A DNA stretch of 64,000 nucleotides, from NCBI GenBank assembly GCA_964424115.1, contig CAYRHN010000009.1:1-64000 (forward strand), read 5' to 3'. The notes under the pieces are model-generated. The model saw only the letters and a program-made list of their open reading frames with translations. It was not told the DNA's origin and did not search any database. The stretch's first letter is position 1; each line of letters opens with the position of its first letter. Made by a program: the position numbers and the translations under genes. Below, in pieces: positions 55,509-64,000 of this stretch. The stretch comes from CAYRHN01 sp964424115. GTDB lineage: Bacteria; Chloroflexota; Anaerolineae; Anaerolineales; Anaerolineaceae.

Positions 55509-58433
55509 ATGGTCCGAAAATCCCTCTACGCGTTAACCGCTTTTCTGCTGCTGGCCGGCCTGTTCAATTTTCCGGCGGCGGTCCCGGTCGCTGCCGCCCC
55601 TGCCGGGCCGCAGGCTGCCGCGGACTGCAACGTCTGGTGGGGCCAGGTGTTGCACGATACCTTCAATACCGTCTACCGCTCTCCCGGCGGGGCGATCACT
55701 CCCGGCGGGACGGTCAAACTGCGCCTGCGCGTGGCCCAGAGCGACATCACTTCCGCGCGCGTGCGCGTTTGGAATGACCGCACCGACACCGAAACCTATT
55801 ACTCCATGGCCTGGGACGGCGCCTACGATACCGACCCCACCAACTACGACTGGTGGTATGTCGATCTGCCCATCCCCGCTCAGCCTACCATCCTTTATTA
55901 CTTCTTTGAATTGAACGATGCGGGCGGTTCTTGTTCGCCCGCCGACCAGGATTTCTACACGGATGACGACCCAAAGTTCTACGGCGGCGGCTACGGGATG
56001 ATGAGCGATAGTTATGACGACTCTAAATCCTTCCAGATCACGGTCTACGACCCCGCCTTCAGCGTCCCGGAGTGGATGCAGCGCGGGGTGATCTACCAGA
56101 TCTTCCCCGACCGCTTCCGCGACGGCAACCCCGCCAACAACCCGCAGAGCGGACGTTTCTTCTATAACGAAGCCGGCGGCGCTATCGTGCGCTCCGGCAC
56201 GGATGTCTGGAATACCGCCATCTGCGACCCACGCAGCGGCGGCTCCTGCGTGGGCAAATATAGCAACAATTTCTACGGCGGCGATCTGCAGGGTATCACC
56301 GAAAAGATCAATCAGGGCTATTTTGACAACCTGGGCATCACCGTCCTTTACCTTAACCCGATCTTCCGCTCACCCTCCAATCACAAGTACGACACTGCCG
56401 ACTACCTGACCATCGACCCGGATTTCGGTACCCTGGCCGACTTCCAGGCCCTGGCGGCCGCCGCGGATGCGCACGGGATGAAGATCATCCTGGACGGCGT
56501 TTTCAACCACGTCTCTTCCGACAGCACCTACTTCGACCGCTACCACCGCTACGACGCTGCCGGCAACCTGACCTCCCCTGGCGGGGTGGGTACAGACGAT
56601 AACAGCGGCGCCTGCGAAAGCCCTTTCTCGGCTTTTCGCGCCTGGTTCTATATTCCCAACGATTCATATCCGGCCATGGATGAGAGCGGCCCCGCCTACT
56701 GCTCCTCTGAAGACGGCGCCCCTGACACCCTGAACGCCACCTATGCTGCATGGTACCAATACTCCAGCCTGCCCAAGCTGCAAGCCACCATTGCCGAGAT
56801 CAAGAACCTGGTCTGGAACAACGGGACCAGCTCGGTCGGCCCCTATTGGGTCAGCCAGGGCGCTACGGGTTGGCGCCTGGACGTGGGCGGCGATGTCGAT
56901 CCCGGCCTGACCAACGTTCCTAGCAACACCTACTGGGAAGGCTTCCGCAGCGCTGTGCGCGCGGTCAATACCCAAACGGTAGTGATCGGCGAGGAATGGG
57001 GCGACGCCTCCGCCTGGCTGCTGGGTAACGAGTGGGACAGCGTGATGAACTACCGCTACCGCTCCGCCGTGTTGAGCTGGTTGTTCACCGGCTGCAGCGG
57101 CAGCGGCTGCTCGGACGGCACGCTCTTCGAAGAAAATGACAGCAACGCCAACAGTTCCAGCGGCAGCATCTCCTATATTTCGCCCTCTCAATTCAATGCC
57201 CGCCTGCGCTCCATCGAAGAGGATTACCCGCCTATGGCCTGGAAAGCCATGATGAACCTGGCTGACTCGCACGATACCAACCGCATTCTCTTCCTGCTCA
57301 AGATGATCAACAACAACAGCGCTTCAGCCGCTGTCCAGCGCCTGAAAGAGTTGTGGTTGTTCGCTTTCACCTATGCAGGTTCGCCGACCATATACTACGG
57401 CGACGAGGTTGGGCTGACCCAGGACGGCGTGTACGCCTCCAGCTGGTGGCAGGATGACCCTTATAACCGCGTGCCCTTCCCTTGGGACGATACTCCCGGG
57501 GCTTTCAGCGCCAACAGCGACCTGCAAAGCTTCGCCCGCACCATGGCCAGCATCCGCCTATCCTACCGCGCCCTGCAGGACGGCGCTGTTCAGCACGGCA
57601 TCCTCATCAACGATGCCAACAAGCTGTACGGCTTCGCCCGCACCAACGGCTCCCAGACCGCCCTGGTCGTCCTTAACCGCGACAGTTCCGCCCACGCGGC
57701 GGCGCTCAGCGGCCTGAATGGGGCGCCTTACAACCTGCCGGACGGCACCGTGATGGTCGATCCGGTCAATACCGCCTCTTATACCGTTAGCGGCGGGGCG
57801 CTGGTTTTTATGGTCAATCCGACCTGGGGTGTGGTCTTGCTGGAGAAGGAAAAAATAGATGCTCCCGCCGCGCCTACCGATTTCTCCGTCCAGATGACCG
57901 GTACCTATGCCATCCTCAAATGGTTGCCGGTCACCCAGGATAACAGCGGCGGGCGCGAACTGGTAACCGCCTATACTCTTTACGGTAATACCCCGCCCGG
58001 TGGAGCCAGCGTCACGCTCTTCCCGCCAGTGTTCGGCAGCAGCGATGGCAAAATGAGCTTCAATGATTATATCTACCCGGGCGCCTCTTATTATTATTAC
58101 CTGTGTGCTACCAATGCCGCAGGCATCCGAACCTGCAGCGCAGCCCTGGATGTCATTTACGGCCTGAACCTGACCCGCCAGGGCAGCGGCACGGTCACCA
58201 GCAGCCCGGCGGGGATCAACTGCGGCCCCGATTGCTCCGAGCAGGGCTACAGCTATCTGAAAAATGAGGTGGTCACCCTCACCGCCGCCCCGGAAAGCAC
58301 CGCCATTTTCACCGGCTGGGGCGGGGCCTGCAGTGGCACAGCCCTTACTTGCCAGGTGACGATGAGCCAGGCGCGCGACGTCAGCGCCACATTTTTCACT
58401 TACCAGCTCATGCTGCCTGTCATCACGCGCTGA
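55509..58433 (+). CDS. Secreted alpha-amylase / neopullulanase-type GH13 with accessory domains
   Basis: 974 residues. The signal peptide (about 1-30) leads to an N-terminal beta-sandwich domain (about 40-185) resembling the CBM34/neopullulanase N-domain. The GH13 domain follows: I ILDGVFNHVSSDS, II GWRLDVGGDVD (nucleophile Asp), III VVIGEEWGDASAWL (acid Glu), IV LADSHDTNRI. After about 790 come an Fn3-like domain and a bacterial repeat domain (GSGTVTSSPAGI, FTGWGGACSG) with Cys pairs. It should degrade starch, pullulan or cyclodextrins outside the cell. GAGG precedes the ATG at 55509. Confidence 0.88.
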   Translation: MVRKSLYALTAFLLLAGLFNFPAAVPVAAAPAGPQAAADCNVWWGQVLHDTFNTVYRSPGGAITPGGTVKLRLRVAQSDITSARVRVWNDRTDTETYYSMAWDGAYDTDPTNYDWWYVDLPIPAQPTILYYFFELNDAGGSCSPADQDFYTDDDPKFYGGGYGMMSDSYDDSKSFQITVYDPAFSVPEWMQRGVIYQIFPDRFRDGNPANNPQSGRFFYNEAGGAIVRSGTDVWNTAICDPRSGGSCVGKYSNNFYGGDLQGITEKINQGYFDNLGITVLYLNPIFRSPSNHKYDTADYLTIDPDFGTLADFQALAAAADAHGMKIILDGVFNHVSSDSTYFDRYHRYDAAGNLTSPGGVGTDDNSGACESPFSAFRAWFYIPNDSYPAMDESGPAYCSSEDGAPDTLNATYAAWYQYSSLPKLQATIAEIKNLVWNNGTSSVGPYWVSQGATGWRLDVGGDVDPGLTNVPSNTYWEGFRSAVRAVNTQTVVIGEEWGDASAWLLGNEWDSVMNYRYRSAVLSWLFTGCSGSGCSDGTLFEENDSNANSSSGSISYISPSQFNARLRSIEEDYPPMAWKAMMNLADSHDTNRILFLLKMINNNSASAAVQRLKELWLFAFTYAGSPTIYYGDEVGLTQDGVYASSWWQDDPYNRVPFPWDDTPGAFSANSDLQSFARTMASIRLSYRALQDGAVQHGILINDANKLYGFARTNGSQTALVVLNRDSSAHAAALSGLNGAPYNLPDGTVMVDPVNTASYTVSGGALVFMVNPTWGVVLLEKEKIDAPAAPTDFSVQMTGTYAILKWLPVTQDNSGGRELVTAYTLYGNTPPGGASVTLFPPVFGSSDGKMSFNDYIYPGASYYYYLCATNAAGIRTCSAALDVIYGLNLTRQGSGTVTSSPAGINCGPDCSEQGYSYLKNEVVTLTAAPESTAIFTGWGGACSGTALTCQVTMSQARDVSATFFTYQLMLPVITR

Positions 58434-58459
58434 ACCAACCAATCAGTAAATTCTGCAAC

Positions 58460-58488
58460 ATAGCGGCGGGTCAAAAACCCGCCGCTAT
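58460..58488. terminator. Bidirectional hairpin terminator
   Basis: ATAGCGGCGGGT-CAAAA-ACCCGCCGCTAT, a perfect 12-bp stem, lies between the convergent amylase and HIT genes. It is followed by a short T-stretch (TATTTT) on the plus strand. Confidence 0.75.
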
Positions 58489-58489
58489 G

Positions 58490-58936
58490 CTATTTTCGAT
58501 CCAGGCGTTTCTGAATCGCAACCCTCAGCTCTTGGATCAAGGATTCATCCCGTTGGGGGTCAAAAAATGTGGCGGGATCGTTCCTTTCCGGATACGACCA
58601 GGGTACGTCTTTGCGTAATTTCTCAGGTTCCGTCCAATAGCGCGGAACGATATGGGCATGCAAGATCGGATCGGAATTCCCGCCAATGAAATAGTTGATC
58701 CGGTAGGCGCCGGTCACCTCGCCCACCGCATCCCCAACCAGCACCATATCCAGCAGGAACTGCGCCCGCCGACGCTCATCCAGGTCATTGATCGACGGCA
58801 TATCCGGGTCAGCCCGCAGGATGCAGTAGCCGCGCAAAAATTGCTGATCGCACAGGAAAACCCACCCCGAACGCAGTTCACAGATCGCGGCAGGATTGGT
58901 TCCCGCGCGAGCAGCCAGAACCCGTGGATCCGTCAT
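58490..58936 (-). CDS. HIT-family protein
   Basis: 148 residues with the histidine-triad region ILHAHIVPRYW (about 99-109). The catalytic and following His are present, while the first His of the canonical HxHxH is Ile. HIT proteins hydrolyse dinucleoside polyphosphates or AMP-linked compounds. The ATG at 58936 overlaps the stop of the membrane protein gene by 4 nt (ATGA) and follows GGGAG, so it is preferred to the ATG at 58954. Confidence 0.82.
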   Translation of the reverse strand: MTDPRVLAARAGTNPAAICELRSGWVFLCDQQFLRGYCILRADPDMPSINDLDERRRAQFLLDMVLVGDAVGEVTGAYRINYFIGGNSDPILHAHIVPRYWTEPEKLRKDVPWSYPERNDPATFFDPQRDESLIQELRVAIQKRLDRK

Positions 58937-61212
58937 TTGAAGCGGATCTCCCACAGGTGCACGTGGGCGGGTTCGCCGTCGTTCACGCTGCGAACCTCCA
59001 CCACCAGGCGCACCACTTCATATTCTTTATCAAACAGGACCTCCACATCGCGCGGGTCGGGCGTCTCGCCCACCTCCACCGAGAACTCGTGCGGTCGGTC
59101 TTCTCCCGTCGTGTACAGACTGACACTCACCCGAGTGGCAGTGCCGCCCACCCGCGCCGTCAGGCCAGACATCGGCCGCGCCTCTGGGAAGGTCAGATCG
59201 ATGCGCAGCGGGTTGGCCACCAGCGTACGGATGATGGATTGGTCATCCCCATCAAAGGCTTTGTCGATCGTCCCCATGTCCAGGCGCGAATAAACTACTG
59301 CCACTGTCTGACCATCCAGCACCAATGTGGTCTGTTCCGGTTGGCGCTGCTCGGCCTGTTCCTTGGCCAGGATCTCGTCAATATTGTCCACGTAGCGCAT
59401 GCGCACGAACAGGAACCCATCCCGCCCGTCCGGGTAAGGCAGCGTCTTTTCTATGCGCACATTGGTGAACTTACCGCTTTTCAGCATGCGGTCATACTCT
59501 TCCGGGATCATGATGAACAAAGTATTGGCGTCCAACGGACGATGCTCGGACATGAAACCGTCGATATTGCCCAGCTCAAAGGGCGGTGAGTCCACGAAGA
59601 AGAAACGCAGCAGCACGTCCGTGCCGTTGGCCCAGGAGGGAGTGAGGATAATATGCGTCTGGGGCGATTGGCGCACGTACTCCGCCGCCTCGCTAAAGAC
59701 CTGCTTTGCGCCGTATTGCATCCCGTTCAGCCCATAATCCTTGAACCACAGCGGCCCATTGACCAACGCGTCAGTGATCATAAAGCCGTTCATCCCAATC
59801 AATAACACCAGCGCCGGCAGCCAGGTTGCCCGTGTCGGCACTTTCCAACGCGACTCGATCCATTCCAACAATGCAACACAGCCCAGCGCGGAGAGCAGCG
59901 CCATCGGAATGATCATGAACAGCGCCCGGGTGATGCCTAGCCCCACCAGGGCCGCCCCGCTCGGCGCCGCCAGCACTGCGATCAACAACGCCCGATACTC
60001 TGCCTGACGAATGCGTCGCGCTGCCCGGTATAACCCTGCCAATCCAAAAGGCAGCAGGAAGTACATCAGGTGTCCATATTCGCCAAAGCGGTGGCGCACA
60101 AAATCGACCTGGTTGGGGAAATACCAGTAGAGGGGATTCAGCCCGCCGAGATATTCCATCACTAACTTACCCAGCTTATCGCCCAGACTAAGATTGGAGG
60201 ACCAGTAGGAGCCCAACTGGCGCAGGTGATTGAGGTTTTCGTTAGGATGATTGATCAAGAAACGCAAATACGGCAGCGCCAGCAGCAACGCCAATCCCAA
60301 CCCCCAGGCAAGTGCGCGCCGGTTCTGCCAGTGATAGCGTAAGTCGGTGACAAACAACAGCAAGGCGGTCACCCCCACCACCACCTGAGCCGGGCTGTAG
60401 CTATAAAAGGCCAACGCTGCCAGCACGATCGCTCCATACAGCGAACGCAGCGATCCTTTGCGATACATCAAATACAAATAGAGAAATCCGGCATAAAAGG
60501 AAACCGCAAGGCTGGTTTCGAAGGCAGTGCGCGAGTGCAGCAGCCAGGCCGGTGTGATGGAAAGGATCAGGACGGCCAACCAGGGATACCGGCTGTGAAA
60601 AACATTGCGCATCGAAAGTCCCACCCCCAACGCAGCGATCAACGTGAACAACACCGCTGTCCCGCGCGTCACCTCGATTGAGCGCCCAAACAGGAGCAGC
60701 GGCAGCACCTGGATATAGACCGACGTGCTCAAATTGTATTGGTAGACATTGTTTAAGTAGGTCGGCAGGATCTCTTGGTCCGGAGCGCGGAACCCGTCCC
60801 GCAGCAGATCTCCCGCCAGCACTGTTTGTACTGCCTCATCGGTAAAGAAATAGATCGGGAAACTGGATAATCCGATCAGGCGGATGAACAAATAGACCAC
60901 CAGGCAAGCCGCCAGGATCCAATCCGCGGCAGATACAGACTGCAGGCGGCGTGGTAATGGCGCATGGCGGTTGGCGTCATCCATTTTTGTTTCCACGATC
61001 GGCGCATCCAGCGCCACCAGCGGCAGGTTCTCTGCCACCTCTGCCTGCCCGGCCTCAAAGATATGCTCCTCGCGGCTGAGCGGTTGTCCGTCCAGCGTTT
61101 GAGCTTCCACCGTCACCACCAGGCGCGTGCCTTTGGCCACCCTGGCACGAATATTCACCCGCGAGTGCTGCGCAATGTCATCCGGAATATTTTGATCAGG
61201 GGGATGGGTCAT
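58933..61212 (-). CDS. Large membrane protein, GT-C/GT39-like, with C-terminal discoidin-like domain
   Basis: About 759 residues. After a cytoplasmic N-terminal part (about 1-95) come some twelve hydrophobic segments, with a FTDEAVQTVLAGDLL motif (about 123) in the first outer loop; the Asp-Glu pair fits the GT-C acid. From about 500 a soluble region follows (WANGTDVLLRFF, then a beta-sandwich from about 650 resembling a discoidin/carbohydrate-binding module). It probably transfers sugars from a lipid carrier outside. An extended -10 TGCTATAAT (minus, 61222-61230) lies 6 nt before GTG 61215 and 9 nt before ATG 61212; ATG is used here. Confidence 0.7.
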   Translation of the reverse strand: MTHPPDQNIPDDIAQHSRVNIRARVAKGTRLVVTVEAQTLDGQPLSREEHIFEAGQAEVAENLPLVALDAPIVETKMDDANRHAPLPRRLQSVSAADWILAACLVVYLFIRLIGLSSFPIYFFTDEAVQTVLAGDLLRDGFRAPDQEILPTYLNNVYQYNLSTSVYIQVLPLLLFGRSIEVTRGTAVLFTLIAALGVGLSMRNVFHSRYPWLAVLILSITPAWLLHSRTAFETSLAVSFYAGFLYLYLMYRKGSLRSLYGAIVLAALAFYSYSPAQVVVGVTALLLFVTDLRYHWQNRRALAWGLGLALLLALPYLRFLINHPNENLNHLRQLGSYWSSNLSLGDKLGKLVMEYLGGLNPLYWYFPNQVDFVRHRFGEYGHLMYFLLPFGLAGLYRAARRIRQAEYRALLIAVLAAPSGAALVGLGITRALFMIIPMALLSALGCVALLEWIESRWKVPTRATWLPALVLLIGMNGFMITDALVNGPLWFKDYGLNGMQYGAKQVFSEAAEYVRQSPQTHIILTPSWANGTDVLLRFFFVDSPPFELGNIDGFMSEHRPLDANTLFIMIPEEYDRMLKSGKFTNVRIEKTLPYPDGRDGFLFVRMRYVDNIDEILAKEQAEQRQPEQTTLVLDGQTVAVVYSRLDMGTIDKAFDGDDQSIIRTLVANPLRIDLTFPEARPMSGLTARVGGTATRVSVSLYTTGEDRPHEFSVEVGETPDPRDVEVLFDKEYEVVRLVVEVRSVNDGEPAHVHLWEIRFK

Positions 61213-61354
61213 CACTCAAAAATTATAGCACGTCTGACACCGGAACTCACAAGCGCAAGGCAAAGCAATTGCCAGACAAATAAGGATAAATATCCACTAA
61301 AAACATGCTTTTCTGAAAATAGAATCTATACTCATTCAGGTTAAAATGAATTGA

Positions 61355-61371
61355 GGTGGAATGGTTCCACC
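61355..61371 (+). promoter_or_regulatory. Leader hairpin before the decarboxylase operon (possible attenuator)
   Basis: GGTGGAA-TGG-TTCCACC is followed by a T-rich run (CAATTTTCTTTTTC) and only then by the Shine-Dalgarno and the ATG at 61410. A TAAAAT -10 (61342-61347) puts the transcription start at about 61354, the first base of the stem. A hairpin with a T-run at the very 5' end of an mRNA could attenuate or protect it. Confidence 0.5.
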
Positions 61372-61409
61372 CAATTTTCTTTTTCTAAATCCTATTTATA
61401 GAGGAAACT

Positions 61410-62963
61410 ATGCCCAAAGAAGATCCCCGTATTATCGAGTTGCGCGAGTTGCGCCAAAAAGCTCTAAAGGGCGGCGGCGAAGACCGTATCGCCAAACAGC
61501 ATGCCAAAGGCAAGCTGACCGCTCGCGAGCGTATCGACCTGCTGCTGGATCCCGGCACTTTCCGCGAATTGTCACCTTTTATCCAGCACCGCGGAGATGA
61601 TCTGGGCGTCAGCGAGGAAAAGTATTTCGGCGACGGTGTCGTTGCCGGCGCCGGCCAGGTGAACGGCCGCACCATCTATGTTTATGCCCAGGATTTCACC
61701 GTCAGCGGCGGCTCGCTGGGTGAAATGCAGTCCAAGAAGATCTGCCAGGTGCTCGACCTGGCCGTGCAGGGCGGTGTCCCGGTCGTCGGCCTGATCGACT
61801 CCGGCGGCGCGCGCATCCAGGAAGGTGTGCGCTCCCTGGGCGGTTACGGTGAGATCTTCCGCCGCAATGCGCAATATTCCGGCATTGTTCCGCAGATCAG
61901 CGTGATCATGGGGCCGTGCGCCGGCGGTGCAGCTTATTCCCCCGCTCTGACCGACATGATCATCATGGTTGAGAAGCAATCCTACATGTTCCTCACCGGG
62001 CCGGAAGTGATCAAGTCCGTCACCGGTGAGGTGGTCGATTTTGAGACCCTCGGCGGCGCTGCCACCCACCTGGGCACAAGCGGCCTGGCTCACCTGACCG
62101 CCCCCACCGAAAAAGAGGCCCTCAACCTGGTGCGCACTGTGCTCAGCTACCTGCCCTCTAATGGCGTGGAAAATGCCCCCTTTGTCGCTTCCACAGACGA
62201 TCCCAACCGCGCAGATGAAATGCTCAACCATCTGGTGCCGGACGACCGCAATGAACCCTACAGCATGCACGAAGCCATCGAGCACATCGTGGACAAAGGC
62301 TCTTTCACCGAATTGCAGGCCGATTTTGCCCGCAACGCCATCATCGGCTTTGCCCGCATGGGTGGGCAGAGCGTCGGCATCGTTTCTCAGGAACCCAACA
62401 ACATGGCTGGTGTTCTGGATATCGATGCCTCCGACAAGATCTGCCGCTTCGTGCGCCTGTGCGATTGCTACAATCTGCCCATTGTTACCTTCATGGACTG
62501 CCCTGGCTTCCTCCCCGGCACCAACCAGGAACACCGCGGTGTGATCCGCCACGGCGCCAAAGTGCTCTTTGCCTATTCGGAAGCCCTGGTACCCAAGATC
62601 AGCATCATCACCCGCAAGGCTTACGGCGGCGCATATATCGTAATGAGCAGCAAGATGCTCGGTGCGGACGTCGCCTTTGCCTGGCCGAGCGCTGAAGTAG
62701 CCGTGATGGGACCGGAAGGCGCCGCCAATATTCTCTTCCGCAAACAGATCGACACTGCTGCCGATCCGGTCGCTGAACGCGCGCGCCTGGTGGAAGATTA
62801 TCGCAACCGCTACCTGACCCCCTACGCGGCAGCTGCCCTGGGATACATTGACGACGTGATCGAGCCCCGCGAAACCCGCGCCCGCGTTATCGCTGCCCTG
62901 ATCGCCCTGCGCAACAAAGCGGTCACTCCCTTAGCCCGCAAGCACGGCAACATGCCGGTGTAA
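61410..62963 (+). CDS. mmdA: Carboxyltransferase subunit of a biotin-dependent acyl-CoA decarboxylase
   Basis: 517 residues of the acyl-CoA carboxylase beta / methylmalonyl-CoA decarboxylase alpha family (two crotonase-like halves: GLIDSGGARIQEGV, MGPCAGGAAYSPALTD, TGEVVDFETLGGAATHLGTSG, and CPGFLPGTNQE, RKAYGGAYIVMSSK). It moves the carboxyl group of an acyl-CoA to biotin. Because gamma, biotin-carrier and beta pump genes follow directly, a sodium-translocating methylmalonyl-CoA (or related) decarboxylase is more likely than a carboxylase. GAGG lies before the ATG. Confidence 0.88.
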   Translation: MPKEDPRIIELRELRQKALKGGGEDRIAKQHAKGKLTARERIDLLLDPGTFRELSPFIQHRGDDLGVSEEKYFGDGVVAGAGQVNGRTIYVYAQDFTVSGGSLGEMQSKKICQVLDLAVQGGVPVVGLIDSGGARIQEGVRSLGGYGEIFRRNAQYSGIVPQISVIMGPCAGGAAYSPALTDMIIMVEKQSYMFLTGPEVIKSVTGEVVDFETLGGAATHLGTSGLAHLTAPTEKEALNLVRTVLSYLPSNGVENAPFVASTDDPNRADEMLNHLVPDDRNEPYSMHEAIEHIVDKGSFTELQADFARNAIIGFARMGGQSVGIVSQEPNNMAGVLDIDASDKICRFVRLCDCYNLPIVTFMDCPGFLPGTNQEHRGVIRHGAKVLFAYSEALVPKISIITRKAYGGAYIVMSSKMLGADVAFAWPSAEVAVMGPEGAANILFRKQIDTAADPVAERARLVEDYRNRYLTPYAAAALGYIDDVIEPRETRARVIAALIALRNKAVTPLARKHGNMPV

Positions 62964-62975
62964 AGGCAAATAAAT

Positions 62976-63338
62976 ATGGCAGAGAATATGAATAACGCCT
63001 TGCTGATCACCCTGATCGGGATGGGGCTGGTATTTGCAGCCATCGTCCTGCTTTGGGGCCTGATGGCTTTGATGGTGAAACTGATCAAGGACAAACCGGA
63101 AAGCGAAGAAGAAGGCGAAGAAGCCGGTGAAGAAATAGCTGCAGCTGCGGAAACCGAAGAAGTTGCCGGTGACCTGAAGCTGCGCGCCGCGGCCGCGGCC
63201 GTAGCTGCCGCTCTTGCCATGCAGCGCTCCAGTGCTACCCTGTTCAGCCAACCGGAAGTCACCACCGGCGCCTGGCAGACCGCCATGCGCTCATCAACGC
63301 TCAATCAGCGATCTCAATTGTTCTCCCGAAAATCTTGA
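62976..63338 (+). CDS. Gamma subunit of the Na+-pump decarboxylase (OadG-like)
   Basis: 120 residues: one N-terminal membrane span (NNALLITLIGMGLVFAAIVLLWGLMALMVKL), then a highly acidic Glu-rich linker and an Ala-rich helical tail. This is the shape of OadG/MmdD subunits, which assemble the complex. The position between carboxyltransferase and biotin carrier supports it; sequence conservation in this family is low. The last residues (SQLFSRKS) show no known motif. Confidence 0.72.
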   Translation: MAENMNNALLITLIGMGLVFAAIVLLWGLMALMVKLIKDKPESEEEGEEAGEEIAAAAETEEVAGDLKLRAAAAAVAAALAMQRSSATLFSQPEVTTGAWQTAMRSSTLNQRSQLFSRKS

Positions 63339-63350
63339 GGATGGTACATT

Positions 63351-63788
63351 ATGAAAATGCGCGTGAAGATTAACGATCAAACCTTTGAAGTGGAAGTTGG
63401 CGACCTGCAGGCGCGCCCGATCCAGGCCATTGTGGATGGCGAAACCTTTGAAATCTACCCCGAAGAAGCTGAAACTGACGCAGTGGAAGCGGCCCCTGTT
63501 GCTGCTCCCCGCCCGGCCGAGACTCCCAAGCCGCGCCCCGCAGCCGCCGCGCCCAAGGTGGAAGTTAGCGCCGCCAAGGCCGTCAACGCCCCCCTGCCCG
63601 GCGTCATCCTCAGCATTGCGGTCAAACCCGGTGACAAGGTCACCCAGGGTCAGGAGTTGTGCGTCCTGGAAGCCATGAAGATGCGCAATCCCATCCGCGC
63701 CGGCCGTCCCGGCACCATCGCCGCCATTTACATCAGCGTGGGAGACACTGTCCGCCACAACCAACCGTTGATGGAATACTCCGACTAA
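63351..63788 (+). CDS. Biotin carrier subunit of the Na+-pump decarboxylase
   Basis: 145 residues. An N-terminal beta segment (FEVEVGDLQARPIQAIVDGETFEI) resembles the biotin-carrier domains of Mmd/Oad. A Pro/Ala-rich hinge (about 50-75) follows, then the biotinyl domain (APLPGVILSIAVKPGDKV) with the biotin lysine in CVLEAMKMRNPI (about 109). It carries CO2-biotin from the carboxyltransferase to the membrane pump. GAGGATGG precedes the ATG. Confidence 0.9.
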   Translation: MKMRVKINDQTFEVEVGDLQARPIQAIVDGETFEIYPEEAETDAVEAAPVAAPRPAETPKPRPAAAAPKVEVSAAKAVNAPLPGVILSIAVKPGDKVTQGQELCVLEAMKMRNPIRAGRPGTIAAIYISVGDTVRHNQPLMEYSD

Positions 63789-63800
63789 GGAGCCAAACTC

Positions 63801-64000
63801 ATGGATCCGATTATCAGTCAAATTGCGGGTGGTTTCATCAATTTCACCCTCGGCCAGGCGATCATGATCCTGGTGGGTGCGATTTTGATCACCCTTGCGA
63901 TCTGGAAAGAATACGAACCGGTCCTCCTTCTGCCGATCGGTTTTGGCTGTATCATTGCCAATCTGGGCATGGCTGTGGATGTGACTGCGGCTGAACCAAA
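63801..64000 (+). CDS. Beta subunit of the Na+-pump decarboxylase (partial, N-terminus)
   Basis: The open frame from ATG 63801 runs off the window end. The visible 66 residues include GQAIMILVGAILITLAIWKEYEPVLLLPIGFGCIIANLG, matching the start of OadB/MmdB, the polytopic subunit that couples decarboxylation to Na+ export. GGAG lies 9 nt upstream. It completes the operon order carboxyltransferase-gamma-biotin carrier-beta. Confidence 0.85.
   Translation, partial: MDPIISQIAGGFINFTLGQAIMILVGAILITLAIWKEYEPVLLLPIGFGCIIANLGMAVDVTAAEP

Overview
This window looks like chromosomal DNA of an anaerobic Chloroflexota bacterium, most likely class Anaerolineae. That placement is an inference from gene content and protein style: many secreted lipoproteins with Thr/Pro-rich linkers, LysM, VanW, LCP and NBR1-type Ig-like domains, a one-chain pyruvate:ferredoxin oxidoreductase, and a sodium-pump decarboxylase cluster. 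No phage, transposase, CRISPR array or tRNA gene was recognised. The DNA is moderately GC-rich and densely coded on both strands. Two small patches (14.5-15.9 kb and 45.1-46.1 kb) are visibly AT-richer and carry lipoprotein genes.

Layout. 1-742: the 5' end of a 16S rRNA gene (minus strand) with three tandem near-consensus promoters. 743-5116: cell-envelope genes (VanW, Trm112-like, LCP, LysM lipoprotein). 5201-9413: NUDIX hydrolase, GT-C-like membrane protein, beta-helix lipoprotein. 9538-14194: nifJ and a dihydroorotate dehydrogenase-like flavoprotein. 14525-19131: AT-rich patch with a lipoprotein gene broken by TGA, a lactate permease, and an NBR1-domain lipoprotein. 19141-22721: gatC, gatA, M3 peptidase. 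22895-27918: small membrane protein; sugar nucleotidyltransferase, small protein, aminotransferase, hutI; HD hydrolase. 27931-38896: second NBR1 lipoprotein, response regulator with inositol-phosphatase-like enzyme, secreted esterase, a bifunctional PBP that has lost its catalytic motifs, TPR protein, LysM lipoprotein, unknown lipoprotein. 39155-44977: the heat-shock operon hrcA-grpE-dnaK-dnaJ-prmA behind a CIRCE operator. 45113-50820: beta-propeller lipoprotein, SRP RNA, a methyltransferase fused to a Trm112-like zinc ribbon, YqeK-like hydrolase, second methyltransferase, GAF histidine kinase, DUF2007-like protein. 50857-58433: aldo/keto reductase, cytoplasmic GH13, DUF885 protein, secreted GH13. 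58490-61215: HIT protein and GT-C membrane protein. 61410-end: the Na+-pump acyl-CoA decarboxylase operon (carboxyltransferase, gamma, biotin carrier, start of beta).

How the genes fit together: extracellular and intracellular GH13 enzymes would feed sugars to a fermentative core with pyruvate:ferredoxin oxidoreductase, lactate permease and a biotin-dependent sodium pump. A large share of the rest builds or decorates the envelope. Three themes deserve attention. (1) Several genes have a -10 box only 6-9 nt before the start codon and no Shine-Dalgarno, which predicts leaderless mRNAs, including three divergent gene pairs. (2) A class-A-like PBP seems to lack active-site residues in both enzymatic domains. 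(3) Inverted intergenic repeats of the type ACCACAAAGG and CACGGATAAACGCGGAT encode the C-terminal residues of two genes (gatA, yqeK-like). All calls were made by reading the sequence; no database search was run.
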